The notes: a model not told the origin generated them from the sequence alone. A stretch of DNA of 64,000 bases from Bacilli bacterium (GCA_017436345.1 JAFSDH010000002.1:186001-250000); one strand, 5' to 3'; counted from the first letter of the stretch, positions 24,116 to 33,060 are shown. Numbers and translations: made by a program.

Positions 24116-25561
24116 ATGGATGGCGAAGCAAAATTTAGTATTTTAGAAAGATATGGAGAAAATTATACTGAGAAAGAATACATCACTAATCCAGCTATTG
24201 GACGTGATCAACAAATAAAAGAATTATTATTAATACTTTTAACACCAGAAAAATCCGCTATATTAGTTGGGAAACCTGGTATTGGGAAAACAGCCATTGT
24301 TGAAGGATTAGCTTATGCTATTCAAAATAAACAAGTACCAGAAGCATTAATAGGATATACTATTATAAATATTAAAACAGCATCATTATTAGGTACAATG
24401 CCAAATGGCGAAAGTAAAGTACAAGTAATGATTGATGAATTAAAAGATAAAGAAAAAATAATACTATTTGTTGATGAAATACATATGTTAATAGGTGCAA
24501 CTGATGAATCGTCACTTGACTTTGCTAATATTTTTAAAGAAGGTCTAGGACGTGGAAGCATTAAAGTAGTAGGGGCAACAACTACAGAAGAATATGAAAG
24601 ATATATATTACGTGATAAAGCTTTTACTCGTCGTTTCCAAAAAGTAAATGTTCCAGAACCTACTAGAGATGAAACTGTTTCAATTATGATGGGAACACTT
24701 CCAAAATTAGAAAAAACAACCGGAGTTCGATTAAAATATTCTAAGTATCAACAAGAACTAATTATGGGATTTATCGTTGATTTAACATCTGAATATAAAA
24801 GAGTATTTGAAGTAGGATCTCGTTATCCAGATATAGCATTGACATTATTGAAATCAGCTTTTTCATTTACTGTTTTTGATAATCGAAAAGAAGTAAATAT
24901 ATTTGACTTTGAAAAAGCTATTTTAAATACACATTTAGTTTATGAAGATGTAGTAAAAAAAGAAATGCCATTGTTTAAAGAAAAATTTAAAGATATGTAT
25001 AATGAAGAAGCAGGAATTGTTAAAGAAGGAATTGTTATACCAAATACTTCTACAGCACCTCTTGAACAACCAACTATTGATTTAGAACCAGTTCAAGAAA
25101 ATAATATTCCTCAAGCAGTAACACCAGGAATAAGTGCTCCAACAACAATTACAGCAATGGGAACTCGTGATGAAAGAGTTAAACCAACAAGAGAAGATAC
25201 AAGTACTTTTAATGATTCATTAATGAATGGAGTTGTTTTAACACCTGAAGAACCAAAAAAAGTAGAAGAACCAGTTGTTGAAACTCCACCTCCAAAAGTT
25301 CAAACAATGCCAAAGGAAGAATTTGAAGGAGTATATTATACACCAACAGCATCACAAATTGATGGGATGTATGATAATCCAGTTCGAGTTACTGCAATGG
25401 GACGAGATGAACGTGTTGTTCCAAATCGAGATAGTTCAACAGCTTTAGATGGTGTTTTAACAAGTAATCAAGCTATGATGCAAGCACCAACAAACTTTAA
25501 TTTAGATTTAGAAGATCGTGATGATTTAGATAATAAAGATGACGATTTCTTTGATGAATAA
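24116..25561 (+). CDS. Single-module ClpA/ClpB-type AAA+ ATPase with disordered tail
   Basis: A 481-residue protein behind AAGGAGGT. Residues ~25-310 match the first AAA+ module of Clp/Hsp100 proteins: PAIGRDQQIKELLLIL, Walker A GKPGIGKT (52-59), pore-loop-like LLGTMPNGESKVQ, Walker B IILFVDEIHMLIGA (115-128), sensor 1 VVGATTTEEYERYI, arginine-finger region DKAFTRRFQKVNVPEPT, and SRYPDIALTLLKSAF (ClpB has a similar R-x-x-PDKAIDLID sensor). The Clp N domain, second AAA+ module and any IGF/ClpP loop are absent. Residues ~310-481 are low-complexity, with two copies of a TAMG-RDERV-P-R motif (near 345 and 424). It may use the 19881 repeat protein as an N-domain partner (inference). Confidence 0.85.
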   Translation: MDGEAKFSILERYGENYTEKEYITNPAIGRDQQIKELLLILLTPEKSAILVGKPGIGKTAIVEGLAYAIQNKQVPEALIGYTIINIKTASLLGTMPNGESKVQVMIDELKDKEKIILFVDEIHMLIGATDESSLDFANIFKEGLGRGSIKVVGATTTEEYERYILRDKAFTRRFQKVNVPEPTRDETVSIMMGTLPKLEKTTGVRLKYSKYQQELIMGFIVDLTSEYKRVFEVGSRYPDIALTLLKSAFSFTVFDNRKEVNIFDFEKAILNTHLVYEDVVKKEMPLFKEKFKDMYNEEAGIVKEGIVIPNTSTAPLEQPTIDLEPVQENNIPQAVTPGISAPTTITAMGTRDERVKPTREDTSTFNDSLMNGVVLTPEEPKKVEEPVVETPPPKVQTMPKEEFEGVYYTPTASQIDGMYDNPVRVTAMGRDERVVPNRDSSTALDGVLTSNQAMMQAPTNFNLDLEDRDDLDNKDDDFFDE

Positions 25562-25582
25562 AGACCTATGTGGTCTTTTTAT
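25560..25582 (+). terminator. Rho-independent terminator
   Basis: AAGACC / GGTCTT with TATGT loop and short T run after the AAA+ gene. Confidence 0.75.
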
Positions 25583-25620
25583 TTGCACCAAATAATACTT
25601 TTATAATATAATGTTATTAA

Positions 25621-25800
25621 GTATAGATAGAAAGGTTGTATTTCTATACCTAGCGCCAGAGCTTTAAATAGTTGACGAGGTTAGTAGGTAATCGAAAATT
25701 CGGCGGGTACTACTACGGTAGAGTGAATCGTTAGATATATAATAAAAAGCAAAATTAACATTGCAACAAAAAATATATCCACACTGAATTTTTTTGCATG
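25621..25800 (+). ncRNA. glmS ribozyme / riboswitch
   Basis: The conserved core is clear: AGCGCCAGAGC (cleavage expected between A25652 and G25653), GTTGACGAGGTT, ATTCGGCGGGTACTA, CTACGGTAGAGTGAATCGTT, and an A-rich region with the hairpin GCAAAATTAACATTGC. An upstream hairpin GTATAGA / TTCTATAC precedes the cleavage site. The element sits directly before glmS and self-cleaves when glucosamine-6-phosphate binds, lowering glmS mRNA. It fills the 253-base gap after the AAA+ gene. Confidence 0.96.
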
Positions 25801-25814
25801 GAGGAAAATAGAAA

Positions 25815-27626
25815 ATGTGTGGAATTATCGGATATATTGGTAAAAAAACTAATATCCAAAAAGTATTAATAGAAAGTTTAAAAACGTTAGAATATAGAGG
25901 TTATGATTCAGCAGGAATTGCTTATGTAACTGATAAAGTAAATATCTTAAAAGCTAAAGGAAAAATAGCTTATTTAGAAGAAAAAATAGATAAAGAAGAA
26001 TTAGGAGAATTAGGTATTGCACATACTAGATGGGCAACTCATGGCGAAGCTAATGATATAAATTCTCATCCTCATCGTGTTGGTGAAGTTACAATTGTTC
26101 ATAATGGAATTATCGAAAACTATATGGAATTAAAAAAACTACTTCAAGATGAAGGATATACTTTTCAAACTGAAACAGATACTGAAGTAGCGGCAGCTGT
26201 CTTAGATTATTTAAAAAAGAAAAATCTATGGACAAACTTAGAAGTTATAAAAGAGTTTTCAAATTATGTAAAAGGATCATACGCTTTAGGAATCATCTTT
26301 GATGATGAATTAGATACATTATATGCAACACGTGAAGATAGTCCTTTAATAGTAGGTATTGGTAATGAAGAAAACTTAATTGCATCAGATGTATCAGCTA
26401 TTCTTAAATTTACAAAAAAGTACGCTTTACTTGACAAAAAAGATATTGTAAAATTGACAAAAAATAAGATTGAATTTTACGACAAGGAACTAAAAAGTGT
26501 TGAAAGAGAACACTTAGAAGTAAATTGGGACATTGAACAAGCCGAAAAGAATGGTTATGAACATTTTATGCTAAAAGAAATTCATGAAGAAGCAAAAGTC
26601 TTAAAAGATACTATTCATGAATATGTAGAAAGCTTAGATGCCTTCTTAAATAAAATGCCTGATTTTAGTCGTTACAACAAAATTCATATCGTAGCATGTG
26701 GTTCAGCAATGCATGCCGGTTTAATTGGAAAATATTTAATAGAAAATTATTCAAATATTGAAACATTTGTTGAAATAGCTAGTGAATATCGTTATAAAAA
26801 GGTATTTTATGACAAAAATACATTAGTAATATTAATATCACAATCTGGAGAAACTGCAGATACTATCGCATCACTAAGAAAAGCTAAAGAAGATGGAATA
26901 GATACACTAGCAATTGTTAATGTTGTATCATCAACAATTGCAAGAGAAGCTGACAACGTATTATATATAAGAGCAGGAGTTGAAGTAGCTGTTGCTACAA
27001 CAAAAGCCTACTTACTGCAAGTGGCAATGCTTATGTTAATAAATTTAAAAATGATGGTAGAAAACGATCTAATAAATAACAAAGAACTAAAAGAAGTTTT
27101 AGAGTCTTTAAAAAATTCACCTGAAATAGTAGAAAAAGTACTAGGTAAGGAAAAAGAATATTTCCAAATTGCTGAAATAATAAAAGAAGAAGAAGACTTA
27201 TTCTTTATTGGAAGAGGAATAGACTATGCTATGAGTTTAGAAGGAAGTTTAAAATTAAAAGAAATTTCTTATATTCATAGTGAGGCTTATCAAGCTGGTG
27301 AGTTAAAACATGGTACTATTTCATTAATAGAAGAACATACTAAAATAATTGCTTTAATGACTGATGAAGATTTAGCGCTTAAAACAATCAGTAACATAAA
27401 GGAAGTAAAAGCTCGTGGAGCCGATGTAATATTAATTACTAGTGATATATTAAATGATAATTATGACTTCGCAGATATAAAAATAGTTATCCCTAAATGC
27501 CATAAATATTTAATGCCAATCTTAGCTATTATCCCACTTCAATTAATAGCGTATCAAGTTGCCAAATTAAGAGGTTGCGACATCGATAAACCTAGAAACT
27601 TAGCTAAATCAGTTACTGTTGAATAA
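25815..27626 (+). CDS. glmS: Glutamine-fructose-6-phosphate aminotransferase
   Basis: A 603-residue enzyme of normal length that makes glucosamine-6-phosphate for peptidoglycan. The N terminus MCGIIGYIG carries Cys2, the Ntn amidohydrolase nucleophile, followed by TLEYRGYDSAGIA, HTRWATHGEAN and HNGIIENY. After a linker at ~225-240, the isomerase half has two SIS domains (VACGSAMHAGLIGKYLIE, LISQSGETADTIASLRKA, LFFIGRGIDYAMSLEGSLK). It ends with DIDKPRNLAKSVTVE, the conserved C-terminal tail. Translation starts after TGGAGG. Expression is governed by the ribozyme upstream. Confidence 0.98.
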   Translation: MCGIIGYIGKKTNIQKVLIESLKTLEYRGYDSAGIAYVTDKVNILKAKGKIAYLEEKIDKEELGELGIAHTRWATHGEANDINSHPHRVGEVTIVHNGIIENYMELKKLLQDEGYTFQTETDTEVAAAVLDYLKKKNLWTNLEVIKEFSNYVKGSYALGIIFDDELDTLYATREDSPLIVGIGNEENLIASDVSAILKFTKKYALLDKKDIVKLTKNKIEFYDKELKSVEREHLEVNWDIEQAEKNGYEHFMLKEIHEEAKVLKDTIHEYVESLDAFLNKMPDFSRYNKIHIVACGSAMHAGLIGKYLIENYSNIETFVEIASEYRYKKVFYDKNTLVILISQSGETADTIASLRKAKEDGIDTLAIVNVVSSTIAREADNVLYIRAGVEVAVATTKAYLLQVAMLMLINLKMMVENDLINNKELKEVLESLKNSPEIVEKVLGKEKEYFQIAEIIKEEEDLFFIGRGIDYAMSLEGSLKLKEISYIHSEAYQAGELKHGTISLIEEHTKIIALMTDEDLALKTISNIKEVKARGADVILITSDILNDNYDFADIKIVIPKCHKYLMPILAIIPLQLIAYQVAKLRGCDIDKPRNLAKSVTVE

Positions 27627-27631
27627 ATAAA

Positions 27632-27658
27632 AAAAATCGAGATTATTTCTCGATTTTT
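27632..27658. terminator. Bidirectional terminator
   Basis: 11-bp stem AAAAATCGAGA / TCTCGATTTTT with A and T flanks, shared by glmS (+) and the metal ATPase gene (-). Confidence 0.85.
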
Positions 27659-29510
27659 ATTTTCCTCTAAAAATTCTAAGGGAATTAATAATTGTAATTA
27701 AGCATACACCAACATCTGCAAAAATTGCTCCAATCATATTACTTAAACCAAATGCTGCTAGAATTAATATTAATCCTTTAACAACAAGAACAAAAGTAAT
27801 ATTTTGATAAATAATTTTTTTAGTAAAACTAGCAATATCAATAGCTGTATTAATCTTAGCTAAATCATCATTCATAATAACCATATCACTAGCTTCTAAT
27901 GCCGCATCACTTCCAATACCACCCATTGAAACACCTAAATCAGCAGCAATAAGAGCAGGGGCATCGTTAACACCATCACCAACAAACATAACATTTAACT
28001 TTTCTTTTTTAGCAGCATTTAAATATGCAACTTTATCTTGTGGCAATAATTCCGAACTATAACGACTTATTCCAACACTTTTACAAACACTTTTAACAAC
28101 ATTATCATTATCACCAGATAAAACAATTAAATCTCTAATACCACGTTTCTTAAGTTCACTAACTATTTTTTTACTTGATTTTTTGATTTTATCACTTATA
28201 AGAATATAACCTAAGTATTCATTATTTTTACTTATATATACAACCGTACCAATATCTTTAGTCATATTAAAATTAACTTTATTTTTTCTTAGTAAATTAT
28301 AATTACCTAAAATATATTTATCATTATCATAAGTAACAGTAACACCACCATCTACTAATTTAAAATTCTTCAATTTAGAAGTATCTACTTCTTTACCATA
28401 TCTTTCTTTAATTGATGCTGCTACAGGATGAATACTATTACTTTCACATATTGCAGCAATTTCTAAAAGTTCTTTAGCTTTTATTCCAAATCCTTTTACT
28501 TTAACAACTTCAAATACACCTTCAGTAATTGTTCCTGTCTTATCAAATATAATTTCATCTATATCTAGTAATTTTTCTAAACATAAACTATTTTTTACTA
28601 AAATTCCATTCTTACTACAAGCACCAATTCCTGAAAAGAATGATAATGGAATTGAGATAACTAAAGCACAAGGACAAGAAGTAACTAAAAAAACTAATGA
28701 TCTATAACCCCAAGTATTAAAATCTTTTGTTATAATAGACGGAATAATAAATATAGCAAGGGCTAAACATACAACAATAGGTGTATATATTTTTGCAAAT
28801 CTAGAAAAGAATCTTTCAGTTTCAGCTTTATCTTTATCTGAATTTTCTATCAAATTAAGAATCTTACTAACAGTAGAATTTTTATATGTTTCAGTAACAA
28901 TAATCTTTAATGTACCATTCATATTAATCGTACCACTTAATACCTTACTATCTTTCTTAACTGAAAGTGGTTTAGATTCTCCTGTAATACTAGATGTATC
29001 TACTAAACTAACACCTTCAACTACAATTCCATCAAGTGGGATTTTTTCTCCAGGATTAACCAAAATAATATCATTAACTTTTACCTTTTCAGGACTTGTT
29101 TCTTTTTCTTTATCATTAGTAATAACTCTAACAACATCACTTCTAAGATTCATTAATTTAATAATATCTTTACGACTTTTATCAACTGCTTTATGATTAA
29201 GTAATTCTCCCAATTGATATAAAATCATAACAAGAAGAGCTTCCTCATATTCTCCAATTATAAACGCACCAATTGTTGCGATAAACATAAGAAACTTTTC
29301 ATCAAAGATTTCTCCTTTAAAAAGGTTTTTAAAAACATCAATAACTAATTCATAACTAATAATAATATATGAAGTAATTATTATTAGTAATTTATATTCA
29401 CTAAATTTAAAACTAAATATAAAAAGTATAATAGAAATAATTAATTTAACTAATTCTAACTTATGATTATGTTCATGATGATTACAATCATGACAATGAT
29501 TATGACTCAT
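27657..29510 (-). CDS. CPx-type heavy-metal P-type ATPase (Zn/Cd/Pb exporter-like)
   Basis: A 617-residue P1B ATPase. Visible motifs: SITGESKPL (actuator), the CPC metal site in TSCPCALVISIPLSFFSG, phosphorylation site DKTGTIT, the HP locus SNSIHPVAAS, and GDGVNDAPALIAADLG. Several hydrophobic helices flank them. The N terminus is a short His/Cys-rich stretch (HNHCHDCNHHEHNH) instead of a ferredoxin-like metal-binding domain. CPC and a CadC-like partner suggest efflux of zinc, cadmium or lead. Its start overlaps the end of the repressor gene by 11 bases, so the two are one operon. The metal spectrum is inferred from family knowledge. Confidence 0.93.
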   Translation of the reverse strand: MSHNHCHDCNHHEHNHKLELVKLIISIILFIFSFKFSEYKLLIIITSYIIISYELVIDVFKNLFKGEIFDEKFLMFIATIGAFIIGEYEEALLVMILYQLGELLNHKAVDKSRKDIIKLMNLRSDVVRVITNDKEKETSPEKVKVNDIILVNPGEKIPLDGIVVEGVSLVDTSSITGESKPLSVKKDSKVLSGTINMNGTLKIIVTETYKNSTVSKILNLIENSDKDKAETERFFSRFAKIYTPIVVCLALAIFIIPSIITKDFNTWGYRSLVFLVTSCPCALVISIPLSFFSGIGACSKNGILVKNSLCLEKLLDIDEIIFDKTGTITEGVFEVVKVKGFGIKAKELLEIAAICESNSIHPVAASIKERYGKEVDTSKLKNFKLVDGGVTVTYDNDKYILGNYNLLRKNKVNFNMTKDIGTVVYISKNNEYLGYILISDKIKKSSKKIVSELKKRGIRDLIVLSGDNDNVVKSVCKSVGISRYSSELLPQDKVAYLNAAKKEKLNVMFVGDGVNDAPALIAADLGVSMGGIGSDAALEASDMVIMNDDLAKINTAIDIASFTKKIIYQNITFVLVVKGLILILAAFGLSNMIGAIFADVGVCLITIINSLRIFRGK

Positions 29511-29853
29511 TTATATGTTCAACTCCAATCCTTATTATTTCAAAAATATGATCATCCTTTAAAGAATAATATACGCTTTTACCAACTTTTCTTGTTTTAA
29601 CTAATTTCATATCTCTAAGTACTTTTAACTGATGTGATATAGATGAATGACTCATATTTAAAATCTCACTAATATCACAAACACAAAGTTCCGCATACAA
29701 TAAAGAATTTAATATTTTAAGACGTGTTTCATCTCCGAATACTTTATATAAATTAGAGACTTTAGAAATAGTCTTATTATCAAGCATATTCTTTTTCGCA
29801 GTATTAATATTTCTTTCATGGATGATATGTTCTTCACAAATATTGTTACTCAT
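29500..29853 (-). CDS. ArsR/SmtB-family metal-responsive repressor (CadC/CzrA-like)
   Basis: A 117-residue winged-helix repressor. VFGDETRLKILNSLL, then ELCVCDISEILNMSHSSISH and QLKVLRDMKLV give the helix-turn-helix. The ELCVCD motif in the recognition helix is the alpha-3 thiolate site of CadC, with an N-terminal Cys (ICEEHIIH) as possible further ligand. The C-terminal helix has D-x-H ... H-x-x-E (DDHIFEIIRIGVEHINE), the alpha-5 zinc site of SmtB/CzrA. Both sensor sites therefore appear present. It precedes and overlaps the metal ATPase gene and probably represses both through the palindrome just upstream. Confidence 0.92.
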   Translation of the reverse strand: MSNNICEEHIIHERNINTAKKNMLDNKTISKVSNLYKVFGDETRLKILNSLLYAELCVCDISEILNMSHSSISHQLKVLRDMKLVKTRKVGKSVYYSLKDDHIFEIIRIGVEHINES

Positions 29854-29863
29854 ATATCCTCCT

Positions 29864-29885
29864 TATATGAATGATTATTCATATA
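29864..29885. promoter_or_regulatory. ArsR/SmtB-type operator
   Basis: TATATGAAT-GATT-ATTCATATA has 9-base perfect arms and contains TGAA-N6-TTCA, the known core of CadC/CzrA/SmtB operators. It lies 11 bases upstream of the repressor start, over its ribosome binding site/promoter region. Confidence 0.88.
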
Positions 29886-29955
29886 TAATATATCAAAAAT
29901 TATATCTTATGTAAATATCTATTAAATAATTTGGTATAATTAAATAGGTGGTTAT

Positions 29956-30831
29956 ATGAGTCGAATATTAAAAAAGAAATATGACTTAAAAAATAAAAAA
30001 ATAAATAAAGAAAAAAGACTTTTATTAATAAGTGATATTCATATAAGTAAAATATTTAATATAAAGAAAATTGATAAAATTATAAATGAATTAAAAAAAG
30101 AAAAAATAGATTATATCTGTATTCCTGGAGATATCATTGATTGTACTAATGTCTTAGAAGAAGAAAAATATCAAAATATAATAATAGATTTTTTAGAAAA
30201 ACTATCTAGTATTTCTAAAGTGATAATATCCTTAGGTAATCATGATATATCAAGATTAAGGACCAGTAGAAAAGAAAAAAAATGGACTTATGAAAAAAAA
30301 GATAATTTCTTTAACAAAATAAAAAAAATAAAAGATGTTCATCTCCTTGATGATGCGGTATATATAAAAGATGATATTTGTTTTATTGGTCTTACTCTAA
30401 GCTTTGATTATTATAAAAAAACTAAAGAAAATAAAAAAGATTTATTAGATGAATTAAAAAATAAAAATATAAAACTAGATAATAATAAATATAATGTTTT
30501 ATTATGTCATACTCCAGTACACATCTTAGATAATGAAATAAATAGTATTGACTTAATAAAAAATACTGACTTAATTTTATCAGGACATATGCATAACGGA
30601 ATGGTTCACCCGATAATGGAAAAAATATGGAAAGGAAATAAAGGAATAATTACGCCAACCAAGAAATTATATCCTAAAGCAAATCTAACAAGAGGGATAA
30701 AGAATAAAGATGAAAAAGTCTTAATAATTAGTGGTGGTATAACAAAATTATCACAAGCTTCAACAAAGTTTTTATATCATTTTAATGATATTTATCCTAT
30801 GCATATTGAAATAATAAATATTAATAATTAA
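29956..30831 (+). CDS. Calcineurin-type metallophosphoesterase (YkuE-like)
   Basis: The 291-residue protein starts after AGGTGG. The five phosphoesterase motifs are in order: LLISDIHISK, CIPGDIIDC, SLGNHDI, VLLCHTPVHI and ILSGHMHNGMVHP. These coordinate two metal ions. The very basic N terminus (ILKKKYDLKNKKINKEK) could contact membranes or nucleic acid; there is no evident transmembrane helix, unlike many YkuE/LpxH-like proteins. The C-terminal GITKLSQ and long basic loop match YkuE-type enzymes acting on lipid or phosphate-ester substrates. Substrate unknown. A TATAAT box lies just upstream (29934 region), divergent from the metal-resistance operon. Confidence 0.88.
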   Translation: MSRILKKKYDLKNKKINKEKRLLLISDIHISKIFNIKKIDKIINELKKEKIDYICIPGDIIDCTNVLEEEKYQNIIIDFLEKLSSISKVIISLGNHDISRLRTSRKEKKWTYEKKDNFFNKIKKIKDVHLLDDAVYIKDDICFIGLTLSFDYYKKTKENKKDLLDELKNKNIKLDNNKYNVLLCHTPVHILDNEINSIDLIKNTDLILSGHMHNGMVHPIMEKIWKGNKGIITPTKKLYPKANLTRGIKNKDEKVLIISGGITKLSQASTKFLYHFNDIYPMHIEIININN

Positions 30832-30853
30832 ATGGTTGAAATGCCATTTTTTT
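30829..30853 (+). terminator. Rho-independent terminator
   Basis: AAATGG / CCATTT stem with seven T after the phosphoesterase gene. Confidence 0.75.
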
Positions 30854-30887
30854 AATGTTAGAATATTTGTGTAAAATAGGAGGGTAT

Positions 30888-32018
30888 ATGAGTAGTAATT
30901 TAAAATTAATATTGATGCCGAATATAACTAAATTCGGGACACTTGTTGATGAAAAATTAAAATTAATAAGAGGAGAAGAAGATTCACATATTGTTAAACT
31001 AAAACTTGATCGTTTTTCAAATGGTGAAGGAAAAGCAACACTAATTGATTCAATTAGAGGAAAAGATGTCTTTTTATTATCCGATGTAGGTCATTATGGA
31101 GAAGAATCTAAATATGTATCACGAGGAATTGAATATTTAAAAAGTCCAGATGACCATTTCCAAGATATAAAAAGAGTAATATCAGCTATGAATGGTAAAG
31201 AAAATAGTTTGCATGTTGTAATGCCTCTTTTATATGAGTCTAGACAAGATAAAAGAAAAAGCTGTGAGTCTCTTGATTGTTCAGAAGCATTAAGAGAATT
31301 AGAAAGAAGAGGAGTAGATGGAGTAATTACTTTTGATGTTCATAATCCAGCTATTGAAAACGCACTTCAAAATTGTTCATTTGATAATTTATATCCAACA
31401 TATTCAATTCTAAGTAAATTTATTGAAGAAGAAGTATATGATCCTGATAATTTAATGATAGTTGCACCAGATACAGGTGCCATGGATAGGGCTATTTATT
31501 ATGCTGATGCATTAGGAGTAGACGTTGGAGTATTTTATAAAAGAAGAGACTTTTCTAAAGTCGTAAATGGAAAAAATCCAATTGTTGAACATAAATTTTT
31601 AGGTAGTGATGTTTATGGTAAAGATTTAATAATAGCTGATGATATGATAGCTAGTGGATCATCTATTTTAGAAGTAGCTACTGATATGAAAAAAAGAGGA
31701 GCAAATACTATTTATCTAGTATCTACATTCCCTTTATTTACTGAAGGAGAAAAAAGTATTAAAGCCTTTGATAGGGCTCATCAACAAGGAATTTTTCATA
31801 AACTATATACAACAAATGTTACTTATGTACCTGAAGAAATTCAAAATAAAGAGTGGTTTAAAGAAGTTGATTGCTCTAAATATTTAGCTAAAATAATTAA
31901 TGCTATATATGAAAGAGATTCTATAAGAACATTCTTAGATGGAAGAACTAAAATATCTGAAAAAATGAAAACTTTAGGAAAATATCCCACCAAAAAAATA
32001 GAAAATGAAAATAAATAA
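30888..32018 (+). CDS. prs: Ribose-phosphate pyrophosphokinase
   Basis: The 376-residue protein starts at ATG 30888, whose AGGAGGG site is ideally spaced; the in-frame ATG at 30855 lacks one. It makes PRPP from ribose-5-phosphate and ATP. LDRFSNGEGKATL recalls the FxxGE segment, PLLYESRQDKRKS the flexible/ATP loop (RQDRK), FDVHNPAIENALQ the divalent-metal region, and LIIADDMIASGSSILEVATD the PRPP-binding loop (normally VDDMIDTAGT). It is longer than typical ~315-residue enzymes and diverged in the PRPP loop, placing it in the long Prs branch seen in some low-GC bacteria. Monocistronic. Confidence 0.88.
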   Translation: MSSNLKLILMPNITKFGTLVDEKLKLIRGEEDSHIVKLKLDRFSNGEGKATLIDSIRGKDVFLLSDVGHYGEESKYVSRGIEYLKSPDDHFQDIKRVISAMNGKENSLHVVMPLLYESRQDKRKSCESLDCSEALRELERRGVDGVITFDVHNPAIENALQNCSFDNLYPTYSILSKFIEEEVYDPDNLMIVAPDTGAMDRAIYYADALGVDVGVFYKRRDFSKVVNGKNPIVEHKFLGSDVYGKDLIIADDMIASGSSILEVATDMKKRGANTIYLVSTFPLFTEGEKSIKAFDRAHQQGIFHKLYTTNVTYVPEEIQNKEWFKEVDCSKYLAKIINAIYERDSIRTFLDGRTKISEKMKTLGKYPTKKIENENK

Positions 32019-32042
32019 AAAAACTATGAAAATAGTTTTTTT
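32017..32042. terminator. Bidirectional terminator
   Basis: Stem ACTAT / ATAGT extended by A7 / T7 between convergent prs (+) and cotJC (-). Confidence 0.8.
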
Positions 32043-32607
32043 ATTTGTTCTTTAATATTTTTTTATAATCATCATATAATTCTTTAAATCTTTGGAAGTG
32101 AACAATTTCTCTTTGTCTTAACCAAAGTAAAGGTCCAAGTATATCTGGATCATCTGTCAAATCAATTAAACTTTCATAAACAGCACGAGCTTTTTCTTCG
32201 GCTGCCATATCTTCACTTAAATCGGCTAAAACATCACCAGTAGTTGCAAAATAAGCCACAGTAAATGGTACACCTCTAGCATCTACTGGATATAATCCTT
32301 TTCTATGTTCTGCATAATGACTAGCTAGACCAGCTTCTTTTAATTCTTCAACTGTTGCATCTTTCATAAGTTGATATAACATTGTTGAAAGAATCTCAAC
32401 ATGGGCAAGTTCTTCAGTTCCAATATCTGTTAAAAGAGCTTTACCACGTTCATCAAGCATTGTATATCTTTGGTTTAAATAGCGAAGAGCAGCTCCAAGT
32501 TCTCCAGCAAAACCACCATATTGAGTAACTAATTGTTTAGCAAACTCTAAATTCTTTTTTGTGATATTAACAGGATATTGTAATTTTTTTTGATAAAGCC
32601 ACATCAA
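32041..32607 (-). CDS. cotJC: Spore-coat CotJC-type manganese-catalase-like protein
   Basis: A 188-residue ferritin-like four-helix protein. MWLYQKKLQYPVNI and QYGGFAGELGAALRYLNQRY at the N terminus, DIGTEELAHVEILSTML (E-x-x-H metal ligands), EEKARAVYESLIDLTDD and WLRQREIVHFQRFKEL (E-x-x-H) are typical of CotJC and related Mn-catalases. CotJC is known as a spore-coat component of bacilli and clostridia, made in the mother cell. Its start overlaps the upstream CotJA/B gene by four bases (ATGA), showing coupling. Whether the host sporulates cannot be concluded from these genes alone. Confidence 0.9.
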   Translation of the reverse strand: MMWLYQKKLQYPVNITKKNLEFAKQLVTQYGGFAGELGAALRYLNQRYTMLDERGKALLTDIGTEELAHVEILSTMLYQLMKDATVEELKEAGLASHYAEHRKGLYPVDARGVPFTVAYFATTGDVLADLSEDMAAEEKARAVYESLIDLTDDPDILGPLLWLRQREIVHFQRFKELYDDYKKILKNK

Positions 32608-33044
32608 TTATCACTCCTTTCCCAAGGCCAAGGTTCGTTATTCCATTGCCAAGGTACATTATTTAAACTATCACTACATATTTCAAGTGGACCAAATCGA
32701 TTTTCATATTCTTTTAGTAACTCCATATACATGTCTCTATTTTTATTAAATTCATTTATCATATTATTATCATTAGGAAAATTATCTAAATATAAATGAA
32801 TATCATGCATAGCAAATTGTGCTTGATTTAAATCAAGTAAATATTGTTCTTTCTCATTTCTAGGATTAAGCATCGCAGGTTTATAATTTCTATATTGATC
32901 ATACAAATTATTAAACATATTTCCACGAATATATCCCGTATATAGACCAGCTAAATTATTATTAGAAATATTATTATTATTCATATTAATATTATTCTTA
33001 ATATTAAAATTAAGCATTTGTCTATTAATATCATAATTGTTCAT
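32604..33044 (-). CDS. CotJA-CotJB fusion protein
   Basis: A 146-residue protein that joins two families usually encoded separately. After an Asn-rich N terminus (residues 1-30), residues ~31-57 read LAGLYTGYIRGNMFNNLYD, echoing the CotJA pattern LAxAYVPxQ ... GLxxGTxFPxLxxPY. Residues ~65-146 match CotJB: LLDLNQAQFAMHDIHLYLDN, then YENRFGPLEI, and the Trp-rich end VPWQWNNEPWPWE. It has no membrane segment. It is the first gene of the pair with cotJC, so coat subunits J-A, J-B and J-C are made from two frames. CotJB assignment is firm; the CotJA part is weaker. Confidence 0.75.
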   Translation of the reverse strand: MNNYDINRQMLNFNIKNNINMNNNNISNNNLAGLYTGYIRGNMFNNLYDQYRNYKPAMLNPRNEKEQYLLDLNQAQFAMHDIHLYLDNFPNDNNMINEFNKNRDMYMELLKEYENRFGPLEICSDSLNNVPWQWNNEPWPWERSDN

Positions 33045-33060
33045 TTTATCACTCCTACAA

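Noticed and set aside
30855..30887. Earlier ATG for prs
   Set aside because: The ATG at 30855 overlaps the terminator tail and lacks a ribosome binding site, whereas 30888 has AGGAGGG at the right distance.
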